Source: Sphaerimonospora mesophila NBRC 14179 = JCM 3151
GTDB taxonomy: Bacteria; Actinomycetota; Actinomycetes; Streptosporangiales; Streptosporangiaceae
Length of the DNA: 64,000 nucleotides
Assembly: GCA_001552515.1 (NCBI GenBank)
Contig: BCRI01000005.1
Span: 1-64,000, forward strand
Direction: 5' to 3'
Every line of letters begins with the position of its first letter. Positions within the stretch are counted from its first letter, which is position 1. Shown one piece after another: positions 16,591 to 25,245 of the stretch. The translations under genes and the position numbers were made by a program. Below the pieces are notes generated by a model. That model worked only from the letters and a program-made list of their open reading frames with translations. It was not told where the DNA came from and ran no database searches.

Positions 16591-16622
16591 TGTCGCCGAT
16601 GTAAGTAGGTAGGAGGTCAACG

Positions 16623-19370
16623 GTGGCCTTCGATCTGCGTCTCGTCGCCTACTCCCCGTTCGGCGGCCGGCTCGGCGTGCTACCGCATCCCCTGTCGATC
16701 GAGGCGGCGTTCCCCCTGAACGACGTCCCGAGCTTGAAGCTGGCCTACTCAACCACGGCGACCGGCGCGAACCTGCTCGACCAGCCGTGCGAGATCGCCG
16801 TCCAGTGGAGCGCGGACGGCAACGTGTGGACCGAGGCGCCCGACTGCCGGTTCCTGCGGATCAGACGCCGTGGCGACGACGCCGACCCGACCGGGCTTGC
16901 CCGGTTCGAGCTGCCGGGCTTTGTCTGGATGCTCCGCAAGATCGTGCTCCACCCCGGTGTGGCGCCGCTGGTGGACGGCAAACGCGCGTTCCTCAGCTCG
17001 ACGGCGGGCGCGATCCTGCAGACGTTCATCGCCGAGGCCAAGGCCCGCGGCATGGTGCCCGGCCTCACCTGGAACTTCACGCCCGAACGCGACAGCGCGG
17101 GCCAGGCCTGGAACAAGATCCTCACCATCTACTATCAGCCCGGCATCGACGCGCTGACGGCGCTGCTGAACCTCGCCGAGCAGGGCGTGTGCGACTTCCG
17201 GGTGAGCGGCCGCACCGTCCAGGTGTTCAACGCCGACACCGAACTGGCACGTGACCTGTCATCCGGTCCCGGACCGGTCGACCTGCGGTACGGCCGTGAC
17301 ATCGCCGAGGCACCCGACGACGGCACGCTGGAAGACGCCGCGTCGTCGGTGCTGGTCGTCGGCGACAACGGCCTGGTCAAGACGTTCAGCAACCCTGCCG
17401 CGGTGACCCCGTGGGGTCCGTGGGAGACCTACGTCGGGCACGGCGGCGTCTCCGATGAGGGCACCGCGACGATCCTCGCGCAGGCCGCGCTCGAGCGCGC
17501 CGGATCGGAGCGGGTGCAGCGGACGCGCGGCATCACCTTGGGGGGCGCACGCTGGCTGCCGCTGAAGGATTACCGGCCCGGTGACCGGGTGCTCGCACCG
17601 GGCAATGGCGGCGTGTTGGAGTCGTTGCGGATCCGCCAGGTCACGATCGTGCGTAGCAACACCCGCGTCCTCGGCGGGGCGTTGGTTCTGCACGACCGGT
17701 TCCTTGAGCGGGAGATTCGTCTTGCTCGCCGTACGGCGGGGATCGTGGGTGGCAGCACGGCAGATGGCGGGTCGGGTGCGCGTCCGGCGCCGCAGGCTCC
17801 GGAGCCGCGCACGCCGGCAGCCCCGCAGGGCCTGATCGTGAATCCGCTCGCGTACATCGACGAGCACGGCCTGCCTCAGGGGCAGGTGACGGTGACGTGG
17901 GGCGCGGTCACCTCCGATGTGGGCGGGGTCGCGCTGAACATCGGCGGCTACGAGCTGTTCATGCGAGTGAACGAGCAGGGCGCGCCATGGTACCTGATCA
18001 CCTCGACTGAGCCCGGCGATACCACGGCGACGTACTCGCCGCTGGTCGTGGGTGAGTCGTACGCCTTCAAGGTCCGTGCGGTCAACCTCGGCAAGGCCGG
18101 GTCGTTCTCCTCCCAGGTGGCGGTGACGATCCCGAACGACACCGACGCGCCGCCGGTGCCGACCGCTCCGCAGGTGTCCACGCGGCTCGGCGTGGTCCGG
18201 GTCACGTGGAACGGGCTGGGTGTCGGGTCGGTGCCGATGCCGTCCGATTTCCTGCACGTCCGGGTGTGGATGCAAGACCCGCTCGCGCCCGGCTGGTCGC
18301 AGATCGGCACCTTGGACGCGGCGGGGACGCTGGTCGTACCTGGGCTGCCGTACGGCGCTGACCGGCAGTTCCGGCTTACGAGCATCGACCGGTCGGGCAA
18401 CGAGTCGGGCCCGTCTACGTCGGCGACGATCGCCGCGGCGCAACTCGTCCAGGGTGACGCCGCGAACGAGAGCATCACCGCCGGGGCGTTGGCGGCGAAC
18501 TCTGTCACAGCCGACAAGATCGACGCGGGAGCGGTGGAGGCTGAGCACATCAAGGCCGGCGCGGTGGTGGCGGACAAGCTCGCGGCGGTGCTGACGCTGT
18601 CCACGCGGGTCGTCGCGGGCACCGCGAACGGGGCGCGCGTGGAGTTGAACAGCTCGGGCCTGGTGGCGTTCAACGCGAGCGGCCAGCAGACGGCCAGTAT
18701 CTCCTCGGTGACCGGTGCGGTGTCGATCGTCGGTCAGTTCGCGTCCGGGGTGACCGGCGCGAGGGTCGTGGTCAACCCGGCGGGTGCGGCCAACCCGGAG
18801 ATCCGTTTCATCCCTGGCAGCGGGGCCAACCAGTCGCGGATCTACAGCGACGGCTCCCGCTTCGTTGGGGAGGCGACGCTGGTGATGGAGTCGGGCACGA
18901 ACCAGGGCAACACCGCGATGTGTCGCCTGATCCACGCGGCGGGTTTCTGGCAGGCGGCGATCCTGAATCCGTCGAATGGTCAGCAGCGCGGCGGTTTCGT
19001 GTCGGCGGTGGAAAACCAGGCGTCGGTCGGGTGGATGCACCCGACGCAGCAGAGCCAGTTCCTCGTTTTCGACCCGTCCGGGACGTTCCACCGTGGCACG
19101 TGGCGGGCGGGTGGCCCGGACTCCGGGCTGATCATGATTGAGGTGGAGATCGCCGGAGGCGGCTCGTACCACGTGGTCAACTTTGGGTGGACGATGCTGA
19201 GCGTTCCCAGCGCCGTGTGGTCGGCGCAGCGGGGTTCCGGAGCTGGGGGAAGCCCGGCCCCTGACGACATGTACATCTATAGCCGCACCTCGGGCTCGCT
19301 GTTCTTCCGCAGCCCGAGCGCACCCAATTCCACGATCACGTTTTCGGTTTGGGCGTGGCGTCATGCCTGA
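16623..19370 (+). CDS. Large minor tail protein with FN3 domains, copy 1
   Basis: This 915-aa protein starts at GTG 16623 after AGGAGG. The N-terminal 370 residues (LRLVAYSPFGGRLGVLPHPL, SIEAAFPLNDVPSLKLAYS) are of the tail-hub type related to Siphovirus Gp37-like proteins. About residues 395-595 form two fibronectin type III-like domains (SPLVVGESYAFKVRAVN; then PPVPTAPQVSTRLGVVRVTW). Next is a short region of repeated I/V-x-A-G-A-x2-A-D-K-I units (about 615-655), as in trimeric fibres, and then a beta-rich C-terminal domain likely to bind the host. It is paralogous to the gene at 19980. Confidence 0.8.
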   Translation: MAFDLRLVAYSPFGGRLGVLPHPLSIEAAFPLNDVPSLKLAYSTTATGANLLDQPCEIAVQWSADGNVWTEAPDCRFLRIRRRGDDADPTGLARFELPGFVWMLRKIVLHPGVAPLVDGKRAFLSSTAGAILQTFIAEAKARGMVPGLTWNFTPERDSAGQAWNKILTIYYQPGIDALTALLNLAEQGVCDFRVSGRTVQVFNADTELARDLSSGPGPVDLRYGRDIAEAPDDGTLEDAASSVLVVGDNGLVKTFSNPAAVTPWGPWETYVGHGGVSDEGTATILAQAALERAGSERVQRTRGITLGGARWLPLKDYRPGDRVLAPGNGGVLESLRIRQVTIVRSNTRVLGGALVLHDRFLEREIRLARRTAGIVGGSTADGGSGARPAPQAPEPRTPAAPQGLIVNPLAYIDEHGLPQGQVTVTWGAVTSDVGGVALNIGGYELFMRVNEQGAPWYLITSTEPGDTTATYSPLVVGESYAFKVRAVNLGKAGSFSSQVAVTIPNDTDAPPVPTAPQVSTRLGVVRVTWNGLGVGSVPMPSDFLHVRVWMQDPLAPGWSQIGTLDAAGTLVVPGLPYGADRQFRLTSIDRSGNESGPSTSATIAAAQLVQGDAANESITAGALAANSVTADKIDAGAVEAEHIKAGAVVADKLAAVLTLSTRVVAGTANGARVELNSSGLVAFNASGQQTASISSVTGAVSIVGQFASGVTGARVVVNPAGAANPEIRFIPGSGANQSRIYSDGSRFVGEATLVMESGTNQGNTAMCRLIHAAGFWQAAILNPSNGQQRGGFVSAVENQASVGWMHPTQQSQFLVFDPSGTFHRGTWRAGGPDSGLIMIEVEIAGGGSYHVVNFGWTMLSVPSAVWSAQRGSGAGGSPAPDDMYIYSRTSGSLFFRSPSAPNSTITFSVWAWRHA

Positions 19371-19382
19371 CAGGAGGTGCAC

Positions 19383-19838
19383 ATGCCGGATCGGTGGCAG
19401 GTCACCGCCGTGAGTGACACGACGGACCGGAGCGGCCGGATCGAGGCGTGGGAGATCACGCTCACTCGGCAGTTCGACGACGTGGCGGTGTCAGTGTGGC
19501 TGCCGAAGATGACGATCGAGAACACCGCCGTCGCGTACGGCCTGACCTCGACCGATGAGGCATTGGACGTGATCCTGCATCAGATGGTGCTCCCGATCTA
19601 CGAGCCGGACGAGGTCGAGCCGAACCCGTGGTACGTCAGCGGTAAAGAGGCCCGGAATGCGGTGCTGGAGCGGGTCGAGCGGTGCAAGCGCGACTATGCG
19701 ACGGTCGCGACAGCTGTACAGAAGCAGAGGGCGGCCGCCGACGTGCTCGCTCCGCTGCGCTCGGTGCGGATCGACCCGGTGAAGTGCGCGGCCGTACGGC
19801 TTGAGCAGCAGCGGACGCTCCTGCGGGTGGCCCAGTGA
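19383..19838 (+). CDS. Tail accessory protein paired with minor tail protein copy 1, 151 aa
   Basis: ATG 19383 is preceded by AGGAGG at 19372-19377; the GTG at 19377 overlaps that site. The central part (YGLTSTDEALDVILHQMVLP) and C-terminus (APLRSVRIDPVKCAAVRLE) resemble the corresponding parts of the 217-aa product at 22773 (YGVDPDDVDTLIDIVLHEPF; SPIRAMRLDPVRVQGRRM). Both follow a paralogous large minor tail protein, so the pair was duplicated as a unit. A role in tail assembly or as a chaperone of the fibre is inferred. Confidence 0.65.
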   Translation: MPDRWQVTAVSDTTDRSGRIEAWEITLTRQFDDVAVSVWLPKMTIENTAVAYGLTSTDEALDVILHQMVLPIYEPDEVEPNPWYVSGKEARNAVLERVERCKRDYATVATAVQKQRAAADVLAPLRSVRIDPVKCAAVRLEQQRTLLRVAQ

Positions 19839-20002
19839 CGCAGGACCTGATCGTCGAGCCGGCCCGCATCATCGCCGTTCTGCGGCGCCGGATCGAGGAG
19901 CTGACCTACGAGAACGCCGTGCTGTCGGCGGCGGTGGACCAGCAGCGCGAGGAGATCAACGCTCTGAGGAGGGCCAACGGTGCAGGTAATCGTCCCGGGT
20001 AA
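19835..20002 (+). CDS. Short coiled-coil protein, 55 aa
   Basis: This short ORF starts at GTG 19835, overlapping the preceding TGA in a GTGA arrangement, and ends inside the start of the next large gene. The sequence contains a leucine-heptad coiled coil (RRRIEELTYENAVLSAAVDQ, then REEINALRRA). Small coiled-coil proteins like this often act as trimerisation or assembly factors beside fibre genes. The call rests on coupling at both ends and the clean heptad pattern. Confidence 0.6.
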   Translation: MTQDLIVEPARIIAVLRRRIEELTYENAVLSAAVDQQREEINALRRANGAGNRPG

Positions 20003-22757
20003 GCCCGCCAAGTTCGCGCTCCGACTCGTCGCTTACGCCCCGAACGGGCCGCGACTGGGTGCGCTGCCGCAGCACAACGGGTTCGAGGTGGGCGCCCCGC
20101 TGAACGACGTGCCGGGACTCAAGGTGACCTACCCGGCGGTCGGCCTGAACGCGGTCCTGCTGGCGGGCCACTGCGAGGTCGCGGTGGAGTACGCGGTGGA
20201 CGGCGGCGACTGGTTTGAGGCGCCGAACGCCAGGTTCCTTCGGATCAAGCGCGGCGGCGACGAAACTGACCGGGTCGGGGCCAGGACGTATGAGTGTCCC
20301 GGCTGGGCGTGGATGCTGCGGAAGGTCCTGCTCTACCCGAACAACGCGCTGGTAGACGGCAAGCGGCCGTTCAACGCGGTCAGCGCGGGTGCGATCCTCG
20401 CGACGTTCGTGCAGGAGGGGCAGGGCCGCGGCACGCTGCCGGGCCTGTCGTTCGACTTCTCCCCGAGTCACGACAGCGCGGGTGAACCGTGGTCGAAGAC
20501 GCTGACGCTGGCGTTGGAGCCCGGCAAGGACCTGCTCACCGTCTTGATCAACCTGGGCGAGCAGGGCGTCGTGGACTGGCGTATGTCCGGGCGGACTCTG
20601 CAGGTTTACAACCCCGACACTGTTCTCGGCACGGACCGGGCGTCCGGCCGGTCGCCGGTTGACCTGCGGTTCGGCCGGGACGTGACCGAAGCGCCGGACA
20701 CGGGAACTCTCGAGGATGCCGCGTCGGCCATCCTGATCGGTGGCGAGGCCGGCCTGTCGGTGGAGGCGACGAACCCGGCGGCGGTCGCGCCGTGGGGACG
20801 GTGGGAGACTTACCAGTCGCAGGGCGGAGTAAAGGATTCAGGTACGGCGCTGCTGCTGGCGCGGAACGCGCTGGAGCGGATCGGCCGGGAGCGGGTGCAG
20901 ATCACCCGCGGCATGGTGTTCGACGACGCCCGATGGCTGCCGTTCGCGCACTACCAGCCGGGGGACTACCTGCTCGCGCCGGGTGACGGCGGGGTGATGC
21001 AGCCGCTTCGGCTGCGGCAGATCACTCTCTCGGCTGATAAGGACGGCCAGGTCGGCGGAAACGTCGTCCTCAACGACCGGTTTCTGGAAAGGGAGATCAA
21101 ACTCGCCAGGCAGGCTCAGGGGATTCTCGACGGCGGGGTGAGCTCAGGCGGGTCGGGAGGTGACCCGGCCCCGGAGTCGAATAACCGTGTCCCGGCCGCG
21201 CCGGAAGGGCTGATCGTTGATCCGGTCGCCTACATCGACGAGGTCGGGTTCCCCCGCGGGCAGGTGACCGCGACGTGGGCCGCGGTGACGGCGGACGTCG
21301 CCGGCGTGGCGTTGGGCATCGACGGTTACGAGTTGTTCGCCCGGATCAACCAGGCGGGCGCGCTGTGGATGCAGATCGCCGTCACCGATGAGACGACGGC
21401 GGCGTTCTCACCCCTGGTCGTCGGAGAGTCGTACGCCTTCAAGGTGCGCGCGACCTCAGCCGGGGTGAAAGGCGAATTCTCCGAGCAGATCGTGAAGGTC
21501 ATCCCCGACGATGTGACGCCGCCGCCGGTGCCGTCAGCGCCGCAGGTGTCCACGCGGCTCGGCGTGATCCATGTCGGGTGGGATGGGCTGGGTGTCGGCG
21601 GTGAGGTGATGCCGTCCGATTTCCTGGTGGTGCGGGTGTGGATGCAGGACCCGCTTGCCCCTGGCCCGGTCCTGGTGGGGCATCTGGACGAGTCTGGGTC
21701 GGTGGTGGTGCCTGGCCAGCCGTACGGCGCGGACCGGGAGCTCTGGTTCACGAGCATCGACCGGTCGGGGAATGAGTCGGCGGCATCGGCACGTGTCGTC
21801 GCTGCGACGCAGTCGATCGTGGACACGGACTTGATCGGTCAGATCATCGATGGTGCCGAGCACATCATCGACGGGACGATCCCGGCGGATGCGAAGATCA
21901 CGGCTGGGACGATCACGGGCGGGTTGATCCGGGCTGGGGAGATCGAGGCCGGTCACATCAAGTCGAACGCGATCACCTCGGATAAGATCGCGGCTGGGCA
22001 GATCGAGGCTGGTCATATCGCTGCTGGGCAGGTCAACGCTGGGCATCTTGCGGCGAATTCCGTGACATCCGACAAGATCCAAGCTCAGGCGATTGACGGT
22101 AAAACGATCACTGGGGCGTGGATCCGCACCGCGGTGTCGGGGAAACGGCTGGAGTTAGCGCCGCCCGGCTCGCCCTACCCGGAGATGCGGTTCTATCCGA
22201 CGAACAGCACGAACTACACCCGGCTCCGCACCCGCGACGACCAGTTCGCGGGTGAGGCGACGTTCGAGATCACCTCGGGGACCAACCAGGGCCGTACTGC
22301 GGCGTCGCAGACGACGATCGCGGCCGGGTGGATGCAGATGCAGGTCCGTGACTCGTCGCTGGACTCCCCGAACGGCGGGCGGATGGAGCTGGCGGAGTCG
22401 TACGCCCAGTACGGCTTCTACCGGAACAGCGCCAATGAGCAGTACTTCTGGTTCGACGGCACGGGCCGCACCAGACATGTGGGCAAGTGGTGGGACTTCA
22501 CGAGCCTCGGGCCGACTGCTGGGATCATGGCCGGGTCGCTGGTGGTGAGTTCCGGTAACTCGGGTGTGACGATCTCTTACGGCGCGACGATGAGCGGGAA
22601 CATGGGGCCGGTCGCGTCGGTGCGTGATGGTGCGTCGAACCCGAACTTCTACTGGTGCGGAACCTCGTCGAACCAGTCGAGTTTCATCATGTCGTGGTCG
22701 CAGGGCGGCGGTGTCTGGTCCGGCAAGGCGATCTATTGGTGGTCACACCGGCACTGA
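19980..22757 (+). CDS. Large minor tail protein with FN3 domains, copy 2
   Basis: This 925-aa protein starts at GTG 19980 with GAGGAGGG upstream. It is colinear with the 915-aa product at 16623: LRLVAYAPNGPRLGALPQHN, then APLNDVPGLKVTY, two FN3-like domains and an I-x-A-G repeat section. That section is longer here, with about eight units such as IEAGHIKSNAITSDKIAAGQ. The C-terminal beta-rich domain differs, so the two proteins may recognise different receptors or form one hetero-oligomeric tip. The start overlaps the small coiled-coil gene. Confidence 0.8.
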   Translation: MQVIVPGKPAKFALRLVAYAPNGPRLGALPQHNGFEVGAPLNDVPGLKVTYPAVGLNAVLLAGHCEVAVEYAVDGGDWFEAPNARFLRIKRGGDETDRVGARTYECPGWAWMLRKVLLYPNNALVDGKRPFNAVSAGAILATFVQEGQGRGTLPGLSFDFSPSHDSAGEPWSKTLTLALEPGKDLLTVLINLGEQGVVDWRMSGRTLQVYNPDTVLGTDRASGRSPVDLRFGRDVTEAPDTGTLEDAASAILIGGEAGLSVEATNPAAVAPWGRWETYQSQGGVKDSGTALLLARNALERIGRERVQITRGMVFDDARWLPFAHYQPGDYLLAPGDGGVMQPLRLRQITLSADKDGQVGGNVVLNDRFLEREIKLARQAQGILDGGVSSGGSGGDPAPESNNRVPAAPEGLIVDPVAYIDEVGFPRGQVTATWAAVTADVAGVALGIDGYELFARINQAGALWMQIAVTDETTAAFSPLVVGESYAFKVRATSAGVKGEFSEQIVKVIPDDVTPPPVPSAPQVSTRLGVIHVGWDGLGVGGEVMPSDFLVVRVWMQDPLAPGPVLVGHLDESGSVVVPGQPYGADRELWFTSIDRSGNESAASARVVAATQSIVDTDLIGQIIDGAEHIIDGTIPADAKITAGTITGGLIRAGEIEAGHIKSNAITSDKIAAGQIEAGHIAAGQVNAGHLAANSVTSDKIQAQAIDGKTITGAWIRTAVSGKRLELAPPGSPYPEMRFYPTNSTNYTRLRTRDDQFAGEATFEITSGTNQGRTAASQTTIAAGWMQMQVRDSSLDSPNGGRMELAESYAQYGFYRNSANEQYFWFDGTGRTRHVGKWWDFTSLGPTAGIMAGSLVVSSGNSGVTISYGATMSGNMGPVASVRDGASNPNFYWCGTSSNQSSFIMSWSQGGGVWSGKAIYWWSHRH

Positions 22758-22772
22758 TGAGGGGGATGCCGC

Positions 22773-23426
22773 GTGGGCGGTGAGCTGTGGGAACTCTGGG
22801 ATACCGAGATGGGGTACAGCCACACGAGTCTGCTTCATGAGGAGACGCAGGACCAGCCGGACCATGATGGGGCGGAACCGCTGTGGGGTGTCTACCAGGT
22901 GCGGCCGGACCGTTCGACACACCTGCATATCTTCCCGCACACCACGTTCGAGTGGCGGGCCGCGGAGTATGGCGTGGACCCGGATGACGTGGACACGCTG
23001 ATCGACATTGTGCTGCACGAGCCGTTCATCCCGTCTATGCATGACCCACTGGTGTGGGAGAACGAGGCGGTAGCACGTGTCGTCAGGGAGACGCGGAACC
23101 TGCCGACGTGCTGGACGCCGGGGGTGAGTGATGAGACTCGCCTGCAGGCGCATCTGGAGCGGATCGCGTCGGTGAAGCGGCACCGAGTGCAGATGGTCGC
23201 CGCGCCGCAGGTCGAGCGTCAGGCGGCGCTGAAGTTCGTCGGGTCGGATCGTGTCGCGGAGAAGGACCCGCTGTCGCCGATCCGTGCGATGCGGCTTGAC
23301 CCGGTGCGGGTGCAGGGGCGCCGCATGGCGGTGGCGCAGCGGCGGGCGGCGGCTGGTTTTGGCCGGCCGTCGTTCACGGTGAAGCCGCCGAGCACGTTCG
23401 TCGGCATGCATCCTGTGCGTGCGTGA
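22773..23426 (+). CDS. Tail accessory protein paired with minor tail protein copy 2, 217 aa
   Basis: It starts at GTG 22773. It is a longer paralogue of the 151-aa product at 19383, sharing the YG-x-D acidic helix followed by IVLHE-x-FIP and the C-terminal SPIRAMRLDPVRV segment. The N-terminal 60 residues (ELWDTEMGYSHTSLLHEETQ) are extra. The C-terminal tail is basic. It precedes the lysis genes. A tail-tip role is inferred from position and duplication with the fibre gene. Confidence 0.65.
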   Translation: MGGELWELWDTEMGYSHTSLLHEETQDQPDHDGAEPLWGVYQVRPDRSTHLHIFPHTTFEWRAAEYGVDPDDVDTLIDIVLHEPFIPSMHDPLVWENEAVARVVRETRNLPTCWTPGVSDETRLQAHLERIASVKRHRVQMVAAPQVERQAALKFVGSDRVAEKDPLSPIRAMRLDPVRVQGRRMAVAQRRAAAGFGRPSFTVKPPSTFVGMHPVRA

Positions 23427-23440
23427 GAGGGGCCTGAGCT

Positions 23441-23857
23441 GTGGCATCGGAGACGATCATCGCTGCGGCCGGAGTGATCGCCATTTTGGCGAACGCGGCG
23501 ACAGGGCTGTACATCCTGGTGGTGAAGCCAGGTAGGAAGATCAAGGATGTGACGGATCGGGCGGGCGACTTTTGGGATGACTGGTTCGGTACGGAGGACC
23601 GTCCGGGTGTTCCGGGCCGGCCTGGGGTGATGGTGCGGCTCGCGACGATGGAGGCGGAGTTGCAGGCGAATCACGGCACGTCGTTGAGGGACGCGGTGAA
23701 CCGCACGGAACGGGCCGTGCATCGGGTGGAGGATACGCTGGCGGCGCATTTGCAGGAGCATCGGGTGATCGCCCGTGTGACGCACCGCCTGGACGCCGAG
23801 ATTCCTACCGATAGCGGTACCGATATCGAGAGCGGGGGAGGTCGTGATGGCGGTTGA
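23441..23857 (+). CDS. Membrane-anchored phage protein before endolysin, 138 aa
   Basis: It starts at GTG 23441. Residues 4-28 (ETIIAAAGVIAILANAATGL) form one membrane segment, followed by a basic stretch, a proline-rich turn (DRPGVPGRPGV) and a helical region with likely coiled-coil character (LRDAVNRTERAVHRVEDTLA). The topology resembles DUF2746-like proteins found next to actinophage endolysins, which may help holin function. Its last codons overlap the endolysin start and contain palindrome copy 3. Confidence 0.65.
   Translation: MASETIIAAAGVIAILANAATGLYILVVKPGRKIKDVTDRAGDFWDDWFGTEDRPGVPGRPGVMVRLATMEAELQANHGTSLRDAVNRTERAVHRVEDTLAAHLQEHRVIARVTHRLDAEIPTDSGTDIESGGGRDGG
23809..23828. promoter_or_regulatory. 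Palindrome GATAGC-N6-GCTATC, copy 3 (before endolysin)
   Basis: Arms CGATAGCGG and CCGATATCG around centre TA with one mismatch. It lies within the last codons of the upstream membrane protein gene and ends 18 nt before the endolysin start, just before the GGGGGAGG ribosome site. Confidence 0.65.
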
Positions 23858-24857
23858 CCTGGTGACGCGCGCCGAGTGGGGCGCCCGCCAGCCTAAGGGT
23901 ACCTACGACCGGATCTATTCCACTCGGGGCGTGAAGGTGCACTACACCGGGGGCCGGGTGGACCCGCGGATCGTGGATGACCATTCCCGGTGTATCGCTG
24001 CGGTGAAGTCGATCCAGTCAATGCACATGGACGGCAACGGGTGGATGGACATCGGGTACTCGGCCGCCGCCTGTCCACATCGGAAGGTGTTCGTCGGCCG
24101 CGGCCCCGGCCACCTGTGCGCCGCGAACGGACCCGGCCTGAACTCGGGGCATTACGCGGTGCTTGGGCTGGTCGGGAATGCGGGGCTGGTGGTGCCGCCG
24201 CCAGGGATGCTGCACGGCATCCTCGACGCGATCGAGTGGCTGCGGAAGGTCGGTGGCGCCGGGGGTGAGGTCAAGGGTCACAAGGACGGGTATCCGACAT
24301 CGTGCCCTGGCCCGGACCTGTACCAGTGGATCCAGAGGGGTGCGCCACGACCGAAGGACATGGTCGTTCCGGTGGTGCCGTTGCGTCCCATCAAGCAGGA
24401 CCAGGAGGAGCCTGTGCCGGAAGTCGTATCGCTGGGCCTGACGGCCGAGGTCGAAGTTCCCGCCTCGGTGGACTGGCAGCCGTGGTGGACGGAGGAATGG
24501 CGGGACACCGCCGGCTGGCATCCGGGAGGCGGTCAGTCGATCGCGCCGGATGTGGACGTGTGGGCGGATGTCGCCGCTCACGTCGCGCTGCGAGGGCTGG
24601 AGCCGGGTGAGCCGGTGCGGGTCGGGCTGACCCGGCATTTCGCGGATGGGTCGCCGGTGGATATCGCGTGGCCTGTCGGGAAGCTCCTCACGGTCTACGC
24701 CGACCAGGGCGGCCGGGTCGAGGTGGACCTGGGTGGCCAGTTCAAGCTGTCGCTGCTGCACCGGGGCCGGGTGACGATCCGGCACAAGAGCACGGGCCCG
24801 GTGGTGTTGGAGACGTCCAGCGCATTCAAGGCGATCATGCATCGTTACAGTCGCTGA
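23847..24857 (+). CDS. Endolysin: PGRP-type N-acetylmuramoyl-L-alanine amidase
   Basis: ATG 23847 is chosen over GTG 23844 because of spacing from GGGGGAGG. Residues 1-170 form an Amidase_2/PGRP domain: VTRAEWGARQP, KVHYTGG (first zinc histidine), a long central part with WMDIGYSAAACPHRKVFVGR, and GHKDGYPTSCPGPDLYQWI (second histidine and zinc cysteine). The enzyme cleaves the lactyl-amide bond in peptidoglycan. Residues 195-336 form a beta-rich C-terminal domain (SVDWQPWWTEEWRDTAGWHP) likely to bind the wall. It sits just before the holin gene, completing a lysis cassette. Confidence 0.9.
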   Translation: MAVDLVTRAEWGARQPKGTYDRIYSTRGVKVHYTGGRVDPRIVDDHSRCIAAVKSIQSMHMDGNGWMDIGYSAAACPHRKVFVGRGPGHLCAANGPGLNSGHYAVLGLVGNAGLVVPPPGMLHGILDAIEWLRKVGGAGGEVKGHKDGYPTSCPGPDLYQWIQRGAPRPKDMVVPVVPLRPIKQDQEEPVPEVVSLGLTAEVEVPASVDWQPWWTEEWRDTAGWHPGGGQSIAPDVDVWADVAAHVALRGLEPGEPVRVGLTRHFADGSPVDIAWPVGKLLTVYADQGGRVEVDLGGQFKLSLLHRGRVTIRHKSTGPVVLETSSAFKAIMHRYSR

Positions 24858-24876
24858 TAGCGGTTCCGCTTTTCAG
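24854..24876. promoter_or_regulatory. Palindrome GATAGC-N6-GCTATC, copy 4 (before holin)
   Basis: Left arm CTGATAGCGG, centre TT, right arm CCGCTTTTCAG with one extra base. It fills the gap between endolysin and holin genes and ends about 20 nt before the holin ATG, upstream of AGAGGAGGGG. The right half matches copy 2 (CCGCTTT). Confidence 0.7.
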
Positions 24877-24896
24877 GCTGTCCCAGAGGAGGGGCT

Positions 24897-25145
24897 ATGA
24901 GTAAGGTGAAAGTGAAGGCGCCGATCGAGGCGAAGGTCAAGGCGATGACGCTGGCGTCGTACCTGGCCGGTGTCGCGCTGGTCGCGGTGATCCAGGCGAT
25001 CAGCGACACCCCGTCGATGATCGCGTTCCTGCCGGACTGGATCGAGACGATCACGCTGCCGCTGCTGCCGACCGCGCTGACGGCGGCCACCGGCTACAAG
25101 GCCAGGCACACCCCGAGGCCGGACCTTCCGGCCGACCAGCGGTAG
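24897..25145 (+). CDS. Holin
   Basis: ATG 24897 follows GAGGAGGGG. The 82-aa protein has a basic N-terminus (SKVKVKAPIEAKVKAM), a membrane segment (TLASYLAGVALVAVIQA), a loop containing FLPDWIETI, a second membrane segment (TLPLLPTALTAATGY) and a hydrophilic tail with HTPRP. This layout matches the actinophage holin group found directly after endolysin genes. Holins form the membrane holes that time lysis. It is the last plus-strand gene of the structural cluster. Confidence 0.8.
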   Translation: MSKVKVKAPIEAKVKAMTLASYLAGVALVAVIQAISDTPSMIAFLPDWIETITLPLLPTALTAATGYKARHTPRPDLPADQR

Positions 25146-25160
25146 CCCCCCGTAATGTGA

Positions 25161-25203
25161 GAACGCCCCGCTCCTCCTTTCTGGAGGGGCGGGGCGCTTT
25201 TCG
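25161..25203. terminator. Bidirectional intrinsic terminator after holin
   Basis: A GC-rich hairpin with arms CGCCCCGCTCCTCC and GGAGGGGCGGGGCG and a short T-containing loop, followed by CTTTT on the plus strand. It separates the plus-strand late operon from the convergent minus-strand methyltransferase gene. Confidence 0.85.
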
Positions 25204-25245
25204 TCGTTTCCGGGAACTATCAACCCGAAGTGAATACTTGGCGGG

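Noticed and set aside
15695-16622. Diversity-generating retroelement or group I intron
   Set aside because: No reverse transcriptase, template/variable repeat pair or homing endonuclease is visible in or next to the gap.
17259-19382. 707-aa minus-strand ORF opposite the first large minor tail gene
   Set aside because: Composition is that of a shadow frame (very high Arg, His, Asp) and the plus-strand protein has clear domains and a paralogue.
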